DNA of 64,000 nucleotides from Capra hircus (GCF_001704415.2 NC_030810.1:100266315-100330314), one strand, 5' to 3'. Shown: positions 22,231 to 34,510, counted from the stretch's first letter. Made by a program: numbers and translations. The notes: a model not told the origin generated them from the sequence alone.

Positions 22231-22244
22231 TTGAGAAAAAACAA
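21885..22244 (-). pseudogene. BovB endonuclease C-terminal fragment
   Basis: Contains IGDWNAKVGSQETPGV and the WTSPDG end of the AP-endonuclease fold. The N-terminal catalytic half is missing because the element is 5'-truncated. Confidence 0.88.
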
Positions 22245-22262
22245 GCAAATGTTAGAAGACTG

Positions 22263-22500
22263 TTTTATTTTTTTTTATTTTTTTTTGTCATTTTATTTTA
22301 TTTTATTTTTTTTAAAATCTTTAATTCTTACATGCGTTCCCAAACATGAACCCCCCTCCCACCTCCCTCCCCACAACATCTCTCTGGGTCATCCCCATGC
22401 ACCAGCCCCAAGCAAGCTGCACCCTACGTCAGACATGGACTGGCGAATTCTAACATGTATACTGTCATGTAAGAATTGAATCGCCAGTCCATGTCTGACG
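22263..22500 (-). mobile_element. Short L1 3' end with internal inversion
   Basis: Starts with a poly-T (reverse poly-A) and L1 3' UTR text (cttacatgcgttcccaaaca, ctctgggtcatccccatgca). Flanked by tagaagactg at 22253-22262 and 22501-22510. From 22447 the sequence reads the same L1 in the opposite sense, giving a 23-bp perfect inverted repeat (22424-22446 and 22481-22503; the last three bases overlap the duplication). Confidence 0.85.
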
Positions 22501-22572
22501 TAGAAGACTGCTTTTAAAGTGTGGAGGTCGGGAATGGGGAAGCTGCTCTCATAGTTTCTAAATAAGGACTGG

Positions 22573-22861
22573 AGGACTTCTGGTGGTGGTCCATTAGTTA
22601 AGAATCCACCTGCCAATGCAGGGGACACAGGTTCAACCCCTGGTCCAGGAAGACTCTACATCGACTAAGTCATGTGTGGCTAAGCCCATGTGCCACAACT
22701 GCTGTGCCTGCACTCTAGAGCCTGGGAGAAGCCACTGCAATGAGAAACAAGTATCACAACTAGAGAGTAGCCCCTACTTGCTGAAACTAGAGAAAGCCTG
22801 CACTGCAACAGAGACCCAGCACAGCCATAAATGTATCAATAAGTTAATAAAATAAAATAAA
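22573..22861 (+). mobile_element. CHR-type tRNA-derived SINE, long form
   Basis: Head ggacttctggtggtggtcca, body gccactgcaatgagaaacaa, end gacccagcacagccataaat and an A-rich tail. Confidence 0.9.
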
Positions 22862-23345
22862 GAAGGGCTGGAGTAAAAACCCCTTCTTTACTGTACAGAT
22901 AATACTAACAAAAACTATTTTAGTTTTTCTAAGTAGGCTTATCTGAGCAACATTTTCATTATTTTTATTAATCTTCAATTATTACTTCAAATTCTAAACG
23001 CCATGATTTTTAATGTTAAGAACAATTATCAGGATTTTGGAAAAAAATAAAACTTTTATGCAAATGCTTTCACTACCAAAAGTTTATTATTTCCCAACAA
23101 TACACGATAATTTTCTTTCTTCATCCAAGAAAAAAGTGGATGACACATTATTCAAAATATTTTAAACCACATCCAACTGTTGCAACTGAATGGAAAAAAT
23201 GCTTTTCAGTGCTGAATGCAACCCATATAAATTGAATAAAACTCCTATTCGCTCTCAAGTTGAAAACTTCAACCTTTGAGATTGCCATTTACTCTTCCAC
23301 TTAGGATCTAACACTACTAAAAGCTGTCTTTAATTAGAAGCTCAC
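22862..23345. other. Unassigned intergenic DNA
   Basis: AT-rich; no gene or repeat recognised. Confidence 0.4.
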
Positions 23346-23356
23346 CATGATGCTGG

Positions 23357-23626
23357 CACCCCACTCCAGTACTCTTGCCTGGAAAATCCCACGGACAGAG
23401 GAGCCTGGTAGGCTGCAGTCCATGGGGTCACTGAGGATCCGACACGACTGAGCGACTTCACTTTCACTTTTCACTTTCATGCATTGGAGAAGGAAATGGC
23501 AACCCACTCCAGTGTTCTTGCCTGGAGAATCCCAGGGACGGGGGAGCCTGGTGGGCTGCCGTCTATGGGGTCGCACAGGGTCGGACACTACTGAAGTGAC
23601 TTAGCAGCAGCAGCAAACTAAACAAA
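23357..23626 (+). mobile_element. Bov-A2 SINE
   Basis: Forward two-monomer copy ending in (AGC)n. Imperfect target-site duplication catgRtgctRg at 23346-23356 and 23627-23637. Confidence 0.92.
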
Positions 23627-23637
23627 CATGGTGCTAG

Positions 23638-24604
23638 ATCTATCTTAGATTCAAGTGTTCAGAATTATCTGGTAGTCACCAAACACTCATCGCCATATCT
23701 GATAAGCTCATTGTGCATTTAGATTTTCTAGTTTTAGTAGAAATAAAAATTAAGTTGATTGTGAAAGCTGACCTTTTACAAGTGTTTTCTGTTTTCCAAT
23801 ATGAAACAATTGCCACTACTACTATTAATTTTCTAACTATCACAAATTCTGGGTTACGTTCATGGTAAGCCAATTTTTAAAATTACTTAAAATGGTGGTC
23901 TGCAGATGCATGTTTTATTAAGTCTCTCCAGATAGAGTTTCCAGATTTAGCTAAAGAAAATACAAGCTGGCCAGTCAATTCAAATTTCAGATCAACAACA
24001 AATAGTTTTTTAGTATCAACATATTCCAAATATTTCATATCACATATTTATATTTAAAAATATTGCTCTTTTATCTGGAAACCCTACTTCTGGATATTAA
24101 AATTTGTAGGATCCCTCATACAGATTATTTGGGAGAGGGGAGAGGCTATTAATAAGAAACAAGAAAGCCACTTAAGTGGATTATATTTTGCAGAAATCCA
24201 GGAGAGAAATTATAAGGACTTAAAATTTTCTCCAGAGGAGTTGTTACTGTGTCACATACTCAATACTTTGTTGGGTCTGTTTGACTCCTAGCACTTATAA
24301 CTGTGTCTAGAACATGTCAGGAACCCAGTAAACATTTCTTAAAGAATGAAAAGTTTCATCTAACTCATTATATTTTTCATCTTTTCAAGCATTCAACATA
24401 TATTAGCTCAAAACATGCGGGGTTCTCTGGCCTAGATAACCCTAACCCACTCACATATATACATCTTATCCTCTTAACACACCTGTAGAACAGGTATTAA
24501 TTTAGTTATCACTTCTGAAAGCCAGAACCCCAGTTTTCTTCTGTTGATACTGCTCTTCCATTACCTACCATGCTCTGCTCATCTGTTACCACACAAGTAT
24601 TACA
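23638..24604. other. Unassigned intergenic DNA with old repeat traces
   Basis: 23930-24095 holds text (gatagagtttccagatttag ... atctggaaaccctacttctg) whose ends are partly inverted, suggesting an old DNA transposon. 24290-24490 resembles MIR/L2. No gene. Confidence 0.35.
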
Positions 24605-26134
24605 AAATCACTCACCTAGCGCCAGACATCCTGGAATCCAAAGTCAAGTGGACCTCAGGAAACACCACGATGAAAAAAGCTAGTGGAGGTGATGGAATTC
24701 CAGCTTAGCTATTTTAAGTCATAAAAGATGATGCTGTTAAAGTGGTGCACTCAGGATGCCAGCAAATTTGGGAAACTCAGCAGTAGCCATAGGACTGGAA
24801 AAGGGCAGTTTTCATTCCAATCCCAAAGAAAGGCAATGCCAAAGAATGTTCAAACTAGTGCACAATTGCACTCATCTCACACACTACCAAAGTAATGCTG
24901 AAAATTCTACAAGTGAGGCTTCAAAAGTACGTGAATTGAGAATTTCCAGATGTTCAAGCTGGATTTAGAAAAGGCAAAGGAACCAGAGATCGAATTGCCA
25001 ACATCCGTTGGATAATAAAAAAAGCAAGAGAGTTTCAGAAAAACATCCACTTCTGCTTTATTGACTATGCCAAAGCCTTTGATTGTGTAGATCGCAACAA
25101 ACTGTGGAAAATTCTTCAAGTGATGGGAATACCAGACCACCTTACGTGTCTCCTCAGAAATCTATATCCAGGTCAAAAAGCAACAGTTAGAACTGGACAT
25201 GGAACAATGGACTGCTTCCAAATTAGAAAAGGAGTACATTAAGGCTGTATACTGTCACCCTGCCTACTTAACCTAACGGCAGAGTACATCATGCGAAATG
25301 CCAGGCTGGATGAAGCACAAACTGGAATCAAGATTGCTGGGAGAAATATCAATAACTTCAGATAGGCAGATGACACCACCCATGTGGCAGAAAGCAGAGA
25401 GGAACTAAGGAGCCTCTTGATAAAAGTAAAAGAGGAGAGTGAAAAAGCTGGTTTCAAACTCAACATTTAAAAAACTATGATCATGGCATCTGGTCCCATC
25501 ACTTCATGGCAAATAGATGGGGATCAATGGAAACTATGAGAGACTTTATTTTCTTGGGCTCCAAAATCACTGCAGATGGTGACTGCAGCCATGAAATTAA
25601 GACACTTGCTCCTTGGAAAAAAAGCTATGACCAACCTAGACAGCATATTAAAAACCAGAGACATTCCTTTGCTGACAAAGGTCCATCTAGTCAAAGCTAT
25701 GGTTTTTCTGGTAATCATGTATAGATACGAGAGTTGGACTATAAAGAAAGCTGAGTGCCAAAGAATTGATGCTTTTGAACTGTGGTATTGGAGAAGACTG
25801 TTGAGAGTCCCTTGAACTGCAGGGATATCCAACCAGTCCATCCTAAAGGAAATCAGTCTGAATATTCTTTGGCAGGACTGGTGCTGATGCTGAAACTCCA
25901 ATACTCTGGCCACCTGATGTGAAGCACTGACTCATTGGAAAAGACCCTGATGCTGGGAAAGATTGAAGGCAGGAGGAGAAGGGAATGACATAGGATGATA
26001 TGGTTGGATGGCATCACTGACTGGATGGACATGAGTTTGAGCAAGCTCTGGCAGTTGGTGATGGACAGGAAAGCTTAGCATGCTGCAGTCCATGAGGTCG
26101 CAAATAGTCAGATACAACTGAGTGACTGAACTGA
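24605..26134 (+). mobile_element. BovB LINE, 1.5 kb, RT to 3' end
   Basis: Runs from atcactcacctag through the RT (DYAKAFDCVD near 25070) to a 3' end at cagatacaactgagtgactg. Several stops; the active-site box reads *ADD because TAT has become TAG near 25363. Older-looking than the copy at 19681. Confidence 0.93.
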
Positions 26135-26378
26135 CATAGGTCAATGAAACAAAAGAAAATGATTGCCATGAACACTGTTATGAGAGAATAATCAACAAGG
26201 CCTACCATGTAATTGTTCTGGAATGAAAGAAGGCTGTGATGTCAAAGAAGGGTTTTGAATGATATTGATGGCAGTGACAGATGTCAACTGCAATTTCAGA
26301 TTTCTCCAGTTGAACTCCAGTTGGATTGGTTGGTGTGAAAACCAGATTGTAACACTTATTAAACATGTGGAATCATAG

Positions 26379-26578
26379 GTGGTGGTGGTTTAGTTGCTAA
26401 GTTGTGTCCAACTCTCATCAGGCTCCTCTGTCCATGGGATTTCCCAGGCAAGAATACTGGAGTGGATTGCCATTTCCTTCTCCAGGAGATCTTCTCCACC
26501 CAGGGGTCAAACCTGGGCCTCCTGCGTCTCCTGCATTGGCGGGTGGATGCTTTACCCTTGAGCCACCAGGGAAGCCCG
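26379..26578 (-). mobile_element. Bov-tA SINE
   Basis: Reverse copy ending ttgagccaccagggaagccc; perfect target-site duplication ggaatcatag at 26369-26378 and 26579-26588. Confidence 0.95.
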
Positions 26579-26715
26579 GGAATCATAGAACATCAGCCCA
26601 AAAGAGAAGATGGGACCTAGACCTAAATTTCTGCAAGAGACTTGTGGTTGTAGGAATGATAGTACAAAAACTAAAAAAGATAAGAAAAAGAACACCTCAA
26701 GATATGCCTGTTTCA

Positions 26716-29545
26716 GACCCATCACAAGCACGGAAATCGAAACTAATCAGAAATCTTCCAGCAAACAAAAACCCAGGACCAGACAGCTTCACAGCTGAAT
26801 TCTACCAAAAATTTAGAGACGAGCTAACACCTATCCTACTCAAACTCTTTCAAAATATTGTAGAGGAATTCCAAACTCATTGTATGAGGCCATCATCACC
26901 CTAATACCCTACGACAAAGATGCCTCAAAAAGAGAAAACTACAAGCCAATATCACTGATGAACATAGATGCAAAAATCCTTAACAAAATTCTAGCAAACA
27001 GAATCCAATAACATATTTAAAAGATCATACATCATGATCAAGTGGGCTTTATTCCAGGGATGCAAGGATTCTTCAACATTTGGAAATCAATGTGATATAC
27101 CACATTAACAAACTGAGAGATAAAAACCATATGATTATCTCAATAGATGCAGAGAAAGCATTTGACAAAATTCAACATCCATTTATGATTAAAAAAACAA
27201 AAAAACTCTCCAGAAAGCAGGAATAGAAGGAACATATTGCAACATAATAAAAAGCCATTTATGATAAATCCACAGCAAACATTATCCTCAATCTTGAAAA
27301 ACTGAAAGCATTTCCCCTAAAGTCAGGAACAAGACAAGGGTGCCCACTCTCACCACTACTATTCAACATAGTTTTGGAAGTTTTAGATACAACAATCAGA
27401 GAAGAAAAAGAAATAAAAGGAATCCAGATTGGAAAAGAAGAAGTAAAACTCTCACTGTATGCAGATGACATGATCCTCTGCATAGAAAACCCTAAAGACT
27501 CCACCGGAAAATTACTAGAGCTAATCAATGAATATAGTAAAGTTGCAGGATACAAAATTAACACAGAGAAATCCCTTGCATTCCTATACACTAACAATGA
27601 GAAAATAGAGAAATTAAGGAAACAATTCCATTCACCATTGCAATGAAAATAATAAAATACTTAGGAATAAATCTACCTAAAGAAACAAAAGACCTATATA
27701 TAGAAAACTATGAAACACTGATGAAAGAAATCAAAGAGGATACTAATAGATGGAGAAATATACCGTGTTCATGGATCAGAAGAATCAATATAGTGAAAAT
27801 GAGTGAAAATTACTACCCAAAGCAATCTATAGATTCAATGCAATCCCTATCAAGCTACTAACAGTATTTTTCACAGAGCTAGAGCAAATAATTCCACTAT
27901 TTGTATGGAAATACAAAAAACCTCGAATAGCCAAAGTAATCTTAAGAAAGAAGAATGGAACTGAAGGAATCAACCTGCCTGACTTCAGACTATACTGCAA
28001 AGCTACAGTCATTAAGACAATATGGTACTGGCACAAAAACTGAAATATAGATCAATGGAACAAAATAGAAATCCCAGAGATAAATCCACACACCTATGGA
28101 CACCTTATCTTTGACAAAGGAGGCAAGAATGTACAGTGGAGAAAAGACAATCTCTTCAACAAGTGGTGCTGGGAAAACTGGTCAAACACTTGTAAAAGAA
28201 TGAAACTAGAACACTTTCTAACACCATATACAAAAGTAAACTCAAAATGGATTAAAGATCTAAACATAAGACTGGAAACTATAAAACTCCTAGACGAAAA
28301 CATAGGCAAAACACTCTCTGACATAAATCACAGCAGGATCTTCTACGACCCACCTCCCAGAGTAATGGAAATAAAAGAAAAAGTAAACAAATGGGACCTA
28401 ATTAAACTTAAAAGCTTTTGCACAATGAAGGAAACTATAAGCAAAGTGAAAAGACAGCCTTCAGAATGGAAGAAAATAATAGCAAACGAAACAACTGACA
28501 AAGAATTAATTTCAAAAATATACAAGCAGCTCCTGCACTCAATTCCAGAAAAATAAATGACCCAATCAATAAATGGGCCAAAGAACTAAATAGACATTTC
28601 TCCAAAGAAAACATACAGATGGCTAACAAACACATGAAAAGATGCTCAACATCACTCATTATCGGAGAAATGCAAATCAAAACCACAATGAGGTACCATC
28701 TCACGCCGGTCAGAATGGCTGCTTTCAAAAAGTCTACAAACAATAAATACTGGAGAGAGTGTGGAGAAAAGGGAACCCTCTTATGCTGTTGGTGGAAATG
28801 CAAACTAGTACAGCTACTATGGAGAACAATGTGGAGATTCCTTAAAAAACTGGAAATAGAACTGCTATACGACTCAGCAATCCCACTGCTGGCATACATG
28901 CTGAGGAAACCGAATTGAAAGAGACATGTGTACCCCAATGTTCATCACAGCACTGTTTACAATAGCCAGGACATGGAAGCAACCTAGATGTCCATCAGCA
29001 GACAAATGGATAAGAAAGTTGTGGTACACATACACAGTGGAATATTACTCAGCCATTAAAAAGAATGCATTTGAATAATTTCTAATGAAGTGGATGAAAC
29101 TGGAGCCTATTATACAGAGCAAAGTAAGTCGGAAAATAAAACACCAATACAGTATACTAACGCATATATATAGAATATAAAAAGATGGTAATGATGACCC
29201 TCTATGTGAGACAGCAAAAGAGACACAGATGTAAAGAACAGTCTTTTGGACTCTGAGGTGAGGGTGGGATGATTTGAGAGAATAACACTGAAACATGTAT
29301 ATTAGCATATGTGAAACAGATCACCAGTCAAGGTTTGATGCATGAGACAGAGTGCTCAGGGATGGTGTACTGGGATGACCCTGAGAGATGGGATGGGAAG
29401 GGAGGTGGGAGGGCAGTTCAGGATGGGGAACACATGTATACCCATGGCTGATTCATGTCAATGTATGGCAAAAACCACTACAATATTATAAAGTAATTAG
29501 CCTTCAGTTAAATAAATTTAAAAATAACAAACAATAACAACAACA
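26716..29545 (+). mobile_element. Ruminant L1, 2.8 kb, ORF2 C-terminal half and 3' UTR
   Basis: Flanked by a 17-bp target-site duplication, aagatatRcctgtttca, at 26699-26715 and 29546-29562 (one mismatch). Starts within ORF2 upstream of the RT motif NPGPDSFTAEFYQKF (near 26770), keeps an intact YADDM box (near 27459), then the C-terminal part and a ruminant L1 3' UTR with A-rich tail. The frame is broken (pieces 27374-27646, 27643-27861, 28200-28556, 28619-28918), so it is not mobile. Confidence 0.93.
27374..27646 (+). pseudogene. L1 ORF2 reverse-transcriptase fragment
   Basis: Open piece with SLYADDMILCIENP, the RT catalytic box, with both Asp residues retained. Upstream and downstream frames are interrupted. 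Confidence 0.88.
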
Positions 29546-29562
29546 AAGATATACCTGTTTCA

Positions 29563-29648
29563 ATCACATGTAAGTCAATGAAGTTAGAACATTCCTTCAC
29601 AACCTACATGAAAATAAACCTAAGATGGCTTAAAGACAAATGTAAGAC
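29563..29648 (+). mobile_element. Older L1 ORF2 scrap
   Basis: gaagttagaacattccttca ... agatggcttaaagacaaatg is ORF2 text of an older L1, between the 2.8-kb L1 and the Bov-A2. Confidence 0.55.
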
Positions 29649-29921
29649 TGCTGCTGCTGCTAAGTCGCTTCAGTCATGTCCGACTCTGGGCGACCCCATA
29701 GATGGCAGCCCACCAGGCTCCACCGTCCCTGGGATTCTCCAGGCAAGAATACTGGAGTGGGTTGCCATTTCCTTCTCCAAAGCATGAAAGTGAAAAGTCA
29801 AAGTGAAGTCGCTCAGTCGTGTCCAACTCTTAGTGACCTCATAGACTGCAGCCTACCAGGCTCCTCCGTCCATGGGATTTTCCAGGCAAGAGTACTGGAG
29901 TGGGGTGCCATCACCTTCTCC
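29649..29921 (-). mobile_element. Bov-A2 SINE
   Basis: Reverse two-monomer copy beginning with (GCT)n and ending gtgccatcaccttctcc. Confidence 0.92.
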
Positions 29922-29929
29922 GAATGTTT

Positions 29930-30064
29930 GGCCCTAGAAGCCACCACAATGAGAAACCTGCGCATTGCAACCAGAGAGTAGCCCCCACTCGCTGCAACTA
30001 GAGAAAAGCCCACAGAGCAATGAAGACCCAGCCAAACATAAGTAAATATTTTTAAAATAAATAA
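29930..30064 (+). mobile_element. CHR-type SINE, 3' half only
   Basis: agccaccacaatgagaaacc ... gaagacccagccaaacataa and an A-rich tail; the tRNA head is absent. Confidence 0.8.
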
Positions 30065-30565
30065 AAGTGTGTGGGAGGGGTGTGACTGCTCAGGGAAATA
30101 AGAGAAGCCTGAAAAGAAAAGAGGCTGAATCCTCAAAGCTAATGTTGATGAAGAGCAGATTCAAAAGTGAGGGAGTGAGACAGGCAGAGGATAGGAACTG
30201 GGAACAGCACAAATCACAAAAAGTTATAAGTCAAAAGGATTTTAATACACCTATATTTAATATACCTGTATTTGTGTATATATATTCATGTATTCTACAA
30301 ATATTCTTTCAATGAGTAAAAGATGACTAGCCCAGTCAAAAGAAGAGAAAGGATAGATTACAGAAAATCTACAAAAGATGTACAAGTAACAGAAATTCAA
30401 ATATCATAGTATTTATAGAAATGAAAATTTTTAAGAAACTATATTTTTTGCCTATTAACTACACAAGCATTTCAGAGATTGAAAGTAACCTGTACTTGTG
30501 ATATGGTTAAAAAAACATAAATGAAGCATAAATTGCTATAAGCTTTTTAGTGTGTAATTTGGCAA
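30065..30565. other. Unassigned intergenic DNA
   Basis: 30090-30230 has L2-like texture; the rest is AT-rich and unrecognised. Confidence 0.35.
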
Positions 30566-31592
30566 TACCTAATAAACTGTGGAAAATTCTGAAAGAGATG
30601 GGAATACCAGACCACCTGACCTGCCTCTTGAGAAATCTGTATGCAGGTCAGGAAGCACCAGTTAGAACTGGACATGGAAAAAAAAAAAAAAGAACTGGAC
30701 ATTGAACAACAGACTGGTTTCAAATAGAAAAAGGAGTACATCAAGGCTGTATATTGTCACCCTGCTTATTTAACTTCTATGCAGAGTACATCATGAGAAA
30801 TGCTGGACTGGAAGAAACACAAGCTGGAATCAAGATTGCCAGGAAAAATATCAATAACCTCAGATATGCAGATGACACCACACTTATGGCAGAAAATGAA
30901 GAGGAACTAAAAACCCTCTTGATGAAAGTGAAAGTGAAGAGTGAAAAAGTTGGCTTAAAGCTCAACATTCAGAAAACTAAGATCATGGCATCCAGTCCCA
31001 TCACCTCATGGGAAATAGATGGGGAAACAGTGGAAACAGTGTCAAACTTTATTTTTAGGGGCTCCAAAATCACTGCAGATTTTGCAGTGATTGCAGCCAT
31101 GAAATTAAAAGACGCTTACTCCTTGGAAGAAAAGTTATGACCAACCTAGAGTATTCAAAAGCAGAGACATTACTTTGCCGACTAAGGTCCGTCTAGTCAA
31201 GGCTATGGTTTTTCCTGTGGTCAAGTATGGATGTGAGAGTTGGACTGTGAAGAAGGCTGAGCACCGAAGAATTGATGCTTTTGAACTGTGGTGTTGGAGA
31301 AGACTCTTGAGAGTCCCTTGGACTGCAAGGAGATCCAACCAGTCCCTCCTATAAGAGATCAGTCCTCATGCGAAGAGTTGACTCATTGGAAAAGACTCTG
31401 ATGCTGTGAGGGAATGGGGGCAGGAGGAGAAGGGGACGACCGAGGATGAGATGGCTGGATGGCATCACTGACTCGATGGACGTGAGTTTGAGTGAACTCC
31501 GGGAGTTGGTGATGGACAGGGAGGCCTGGCATGCTGCGATTCATGGGGTCACAAAGAGTCAGACACAACTGAGCAACTGAACTGAACTGAAT
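30566..31592 (+). mobile_element. BovB LINE, 1.0 kb, RT to 3' end, with an internal poly(A) insertion
   Basis: Starts at ctaataaactgtggaaaatt and ends cacaactgagcaactgaact. The RT box is YADDT (near 30860), intact, in a 128-codon open piece at 30754-31140. It is interrupted at 30678-30690 by a bare A-run bounded by a duplicated agaactggacatKg. Confidence 0.93.
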
Positions 31593-31599
31593 AACATTC

Positions 31600-31925
31600 T
31601 AAATGTTAATATCCTGTAACACAGCATTTATATTTCTAATATTTTGAGGAATTTATCCCACAAAACATTTCTACAAGTACCCAGAGAAATATGTACAAGG
31701 GTATCCAATGCAATGTTGGTGTAATAATAAGAAATTAGAAACAACTCAAATGCCCACTTCAGGTATTTCTGTAACGGAGTACTTGGGTGCTCAGTAGCCA
31801 TTTTAAAAAATGATGTGGATTTATATGCATTAAAATGGAAAGATGCTCAAATTCATTGCTAAATGAAAAAGCATAAAATCATTACTTTGTAAATAATAAT
31901 AAATTATGGTAAATAAAGAAATTGA
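31600..31925 (+). mobile_element. Old L1-type fragment
   Basis: gaggaatttatcccacaaaa, tgtacaagggtatccaatgc and aaatgaaaaagcataaaatc follow an old L1M order. Confidence 0.5.
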
Positions 31926-32024
31926 ACATACACATCCTATACAAGATTTTTTTAATGGAACCAAATAAAACCTTAGAGGAACTATTGCTAAATTTTGCAT
32001 GAAGTATATGTTCATGTGTAATAA

Positions 32025-32209
32025 CTTCCCTGGTGGCTCAGGGTTAAAGAATCCACCTGCAATGGGGGAGCTGGAAGATCCCCTGGAGTGGGAAATGGCA
32101 ACCTACTCCAGCTTTCTTGCCTGGAAAACCCCATGGACAGAGGAGTCTGGCAGGCTACAGTCCACGGGGTCACAAAAGAGTCAGACACAACTTAGCAACA
32201 AAACAACAA
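32025..32209 (+). mobile_element. Bov-tA SINE
   Basis: Forward copy cttccctggtggctcagggt ... gtcagacacaacttagcaac; target-site duplication tgtaataa at 32017-32024 and 32210-32217. Confidence 0.93.
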
Positions 32210-32322
32210 TGTAATAATTAATGCTAAATGAAATAGTTTTTTACTTTTCTGATCCAAACATCCTAAGAAAATTCTTTCTGAAGAAAAGGGGAGGTTTTAG
32301 AGATTCACTGATCTTGTTGGCA

Positions 32323-32541
32323 GTGAGTGAGTGAGTTAAAGTCACTCAGTTGTGTCCAGCTCTTTGCAATACCATGTATTGTAGCCCACCACGCTCCTCT
32401 GTCCATGGGATTATCCAGGCAAGAATGCTGGACTGGTTTGCCATTCCCTTCTCCAAGGAATCTTCCCAACCCCAGGGATCTGACCCAGGTCTCCTGCATT
32501 GCAGGCAGATTCGTTACCATGTGAGCCACCAGGGAAGCCCA
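32323..32541 (-). mobile_element. Bov-tA SINE
   Basis: Reverse copy with 12-bp target-site duplication atcttgtYggca at 32311-32322 and 32542-32553 (one mismatch). Confidence 0.94.
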
Positions 32542-32553
32542 ATCTTGTCGGCA

Positions 32554-32885
32554 AGTAATTCTCAAACTTGAGCATACATCACAGTCACCTAGAAAAGCTG
32601 GTTAAGACATAGGTGCCAGGACTTCCCCAGTGGTCCAGTGGTTAAGAATCTGCCTTGCAATGCAAGGGTTATGAGTTCAGTCCCTGGTCAGGGAACTAAG
32701 ATCTCACATACCTTGGCGGTAACAACCGAAGCAACCAAATAAATAAATATTAAAAAAAAAAAAAAGGTGCCAGCACCTCCAAAGTTCCTGATTTATTAAG
32801 GCTGGAATGGGGATTCAAGAACTGGCATTTCTAACAATTTATTGGGTGATGCTACTAATGCAGAGAATCATTGCACAGACCGAAA
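32554..32885 (+). mobile_element. MER5A-like DNA transposon remnant, split by a SINE
   Basis: ttctcaaacttgagcataca, acagtcacctagaaaagctg, then after the SINE gggattcaagaactggcatt, gggtgatgctactaatgcag: the order of a non-autonomous hAT (MER5A). Confidence 0.75.
32620..32764 (+). mobile_element. CHR-type tRNA-derived SINE nested in MER5A
   Basis: Head gacttccccagtggtccagt, poly-A tail at 32753-32765; perfect duplication aggtgccag at 32611-32619 and 32765-32773. Confidence 0.93.
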
Positions 32886-34004
32886 AAGCTGGCTACTGAC
32901 TCTGCCTCTACCACCCACATGATCTGACTTAGCCGATACTACTTGAGCTATTAACCTTGGCTGCCCCAGCCCTAGCAGAGTTGTGGAAATATACTTCTAC
33001 TGATCTAGGTTCCAATTTAATCTAGTGGGATCATTTTCTCACTCTCTATGGGAGTGTCTAAAACTTGATCCTGTTTTAGTTGAACTATTCATGAAGCTTC
33101 TGAGTTCGGTGTGGGAGTGGGAAAGGGGAGAGAGCCACAACCACTCTCCTTTTTAAAGAAAGGGTTGATGAAAAGAGGAGAGGCTGCCAAGAGATGTGCT
33201 TGAGTAGGAGGAGACTGCCCTGCCAACATCCAGCCTTGGATATCACTCTCTCAAAAGGTAAATAAATACCCATATGGCCCTTCCTGGTAAAGTTTTTATG
33301 GGAATAATTCCAACAATTCTTCTGAGTTTAATAACACTCTTCTGCAAGCTTGGGGAACACTGGGGAAATAAAGAGCTTTTTTTTTTCATTAGTGCTTCGT
33401 TTGAAAAGTGAAACATATCTTAAAGGGGATATCTTGGGGATAGTCTTATTTGGGGAGGGTCCTCTATTAGTCCTATTAACTAGAGGATGGCTTTGATTTT
33501 AGAGATTATAGTAAGAAAGCTTCCTTATTGTATTTCTTCACAGTCACCTTTCCTTTCAGACTAAACTTACGGCCGGGAAAAAATCTGGGTCTTTTTACAT
33601 TTAGTTGTGTTTTTTTTTTTTTTTTTTTAAGAAACATGCGGCACTGCAGATGGGAAAAATTAAGTGACTTGAGAAGAGAACCCAAGGGAAGGAAATGGTG
33701 ATTGATCTTTCTGGAAAGTGTTAAGTGAAAGAGGAACTGACATTGCTACGGATTTGTAAATAAGTTCTCTTTCCTACTTTAGCAGGACCTAATTTTACAC
33801 AAGCCAGTAAATTCATGCCCTCTTTTTCCCTAATCTAGGGAGCACTGCTACTATTCAACTCAAACAAAACAGAAACCTTAAGAGCCACTGTAAAAGATTC
33901 TAGGGCAGGTCTTCTGTCTGGAAAACAGATTTTGAATTTTATCTGCCATTTATATTTGTCAAGAAAAGCTATCTTATCCAAGAGATTTCAGAAGAATGAA
34001 TGGG
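32886..34004. other. Unassigned intergenic DNA with a T-run
   Basis: No gene or repeat recognised. T-run of about 19 at 33610-33628. Confidence 0.4.
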
Positions 34005-34223
34005 GTGCTAAGTTGCTTCAGTCGTGTCCAACTCTGTGCGACCCTATGGACTGTACCCCGTCAGCCTCCTCTGTCCGTGGAGATTCTCCAGGCCAGAATA
34101 CTGGAGTGTGGTGACATGCCCTCCTCCAGGGGATCTTCCCGACCCAGGAATGGAGCCCGCATCTGTTATGTCTCCTGCACCAGCAGGCGGGTTCTTTACC
34201 ACTAGCGCCACCTGGGAAGCCCT
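34005..34223 (-). mobile_element. Bov-tA SINE
   Basis: Reverse copy from gctaagttgcttcagtcgtg to gcgccacctgggaagccctg. Confidence 0.92.
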
Positions 34224-34335
34224 GTGGAAACTAAGTCTCCAAAATATGTCTCCAATAATTTCTTGTGATTTTTTTTTTCCATTCTAAAAACTTTAAACCT
34301 AATTTTGTATTAAAAATCTTGTAGCGACTAAACAG

Positions 34336-34510
34336 GGCTTAGGAGATATAAGAGACGTGGGTCTCACGTGTTGGGAAGATCCCCTGGAGAAAAGAATGGC
34401 TACCCACTGCAGTATTCTTGCCTGGGGAATCCCATAGACAGAGGAGCCTGGTAGGCTACAGTCCAGGGTCGCAAAGAATTGAACACGACTGAAGCGACTT
34501 AACACAGGCG
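34336..34510 (+). mobile_element. Bov-tA SINE, head degraded
   Basis: Readable from ttgggaagatcccctggaga to gaacacgactgaagcgactt; the tRNA head is poor. Confidence 0.85.

Noticed and set aside
24920..25500. RT-like reading frame as a possible domesticated gene
   Set aside because: Stops in the frame, including in the catalytic box, and flanking BovB sequence show a dead LINE.
28435..28938. 167-codon reverse hydrophobic ORF
   Set aside because: Antisense of the L1 ORF2 C-terminal part.
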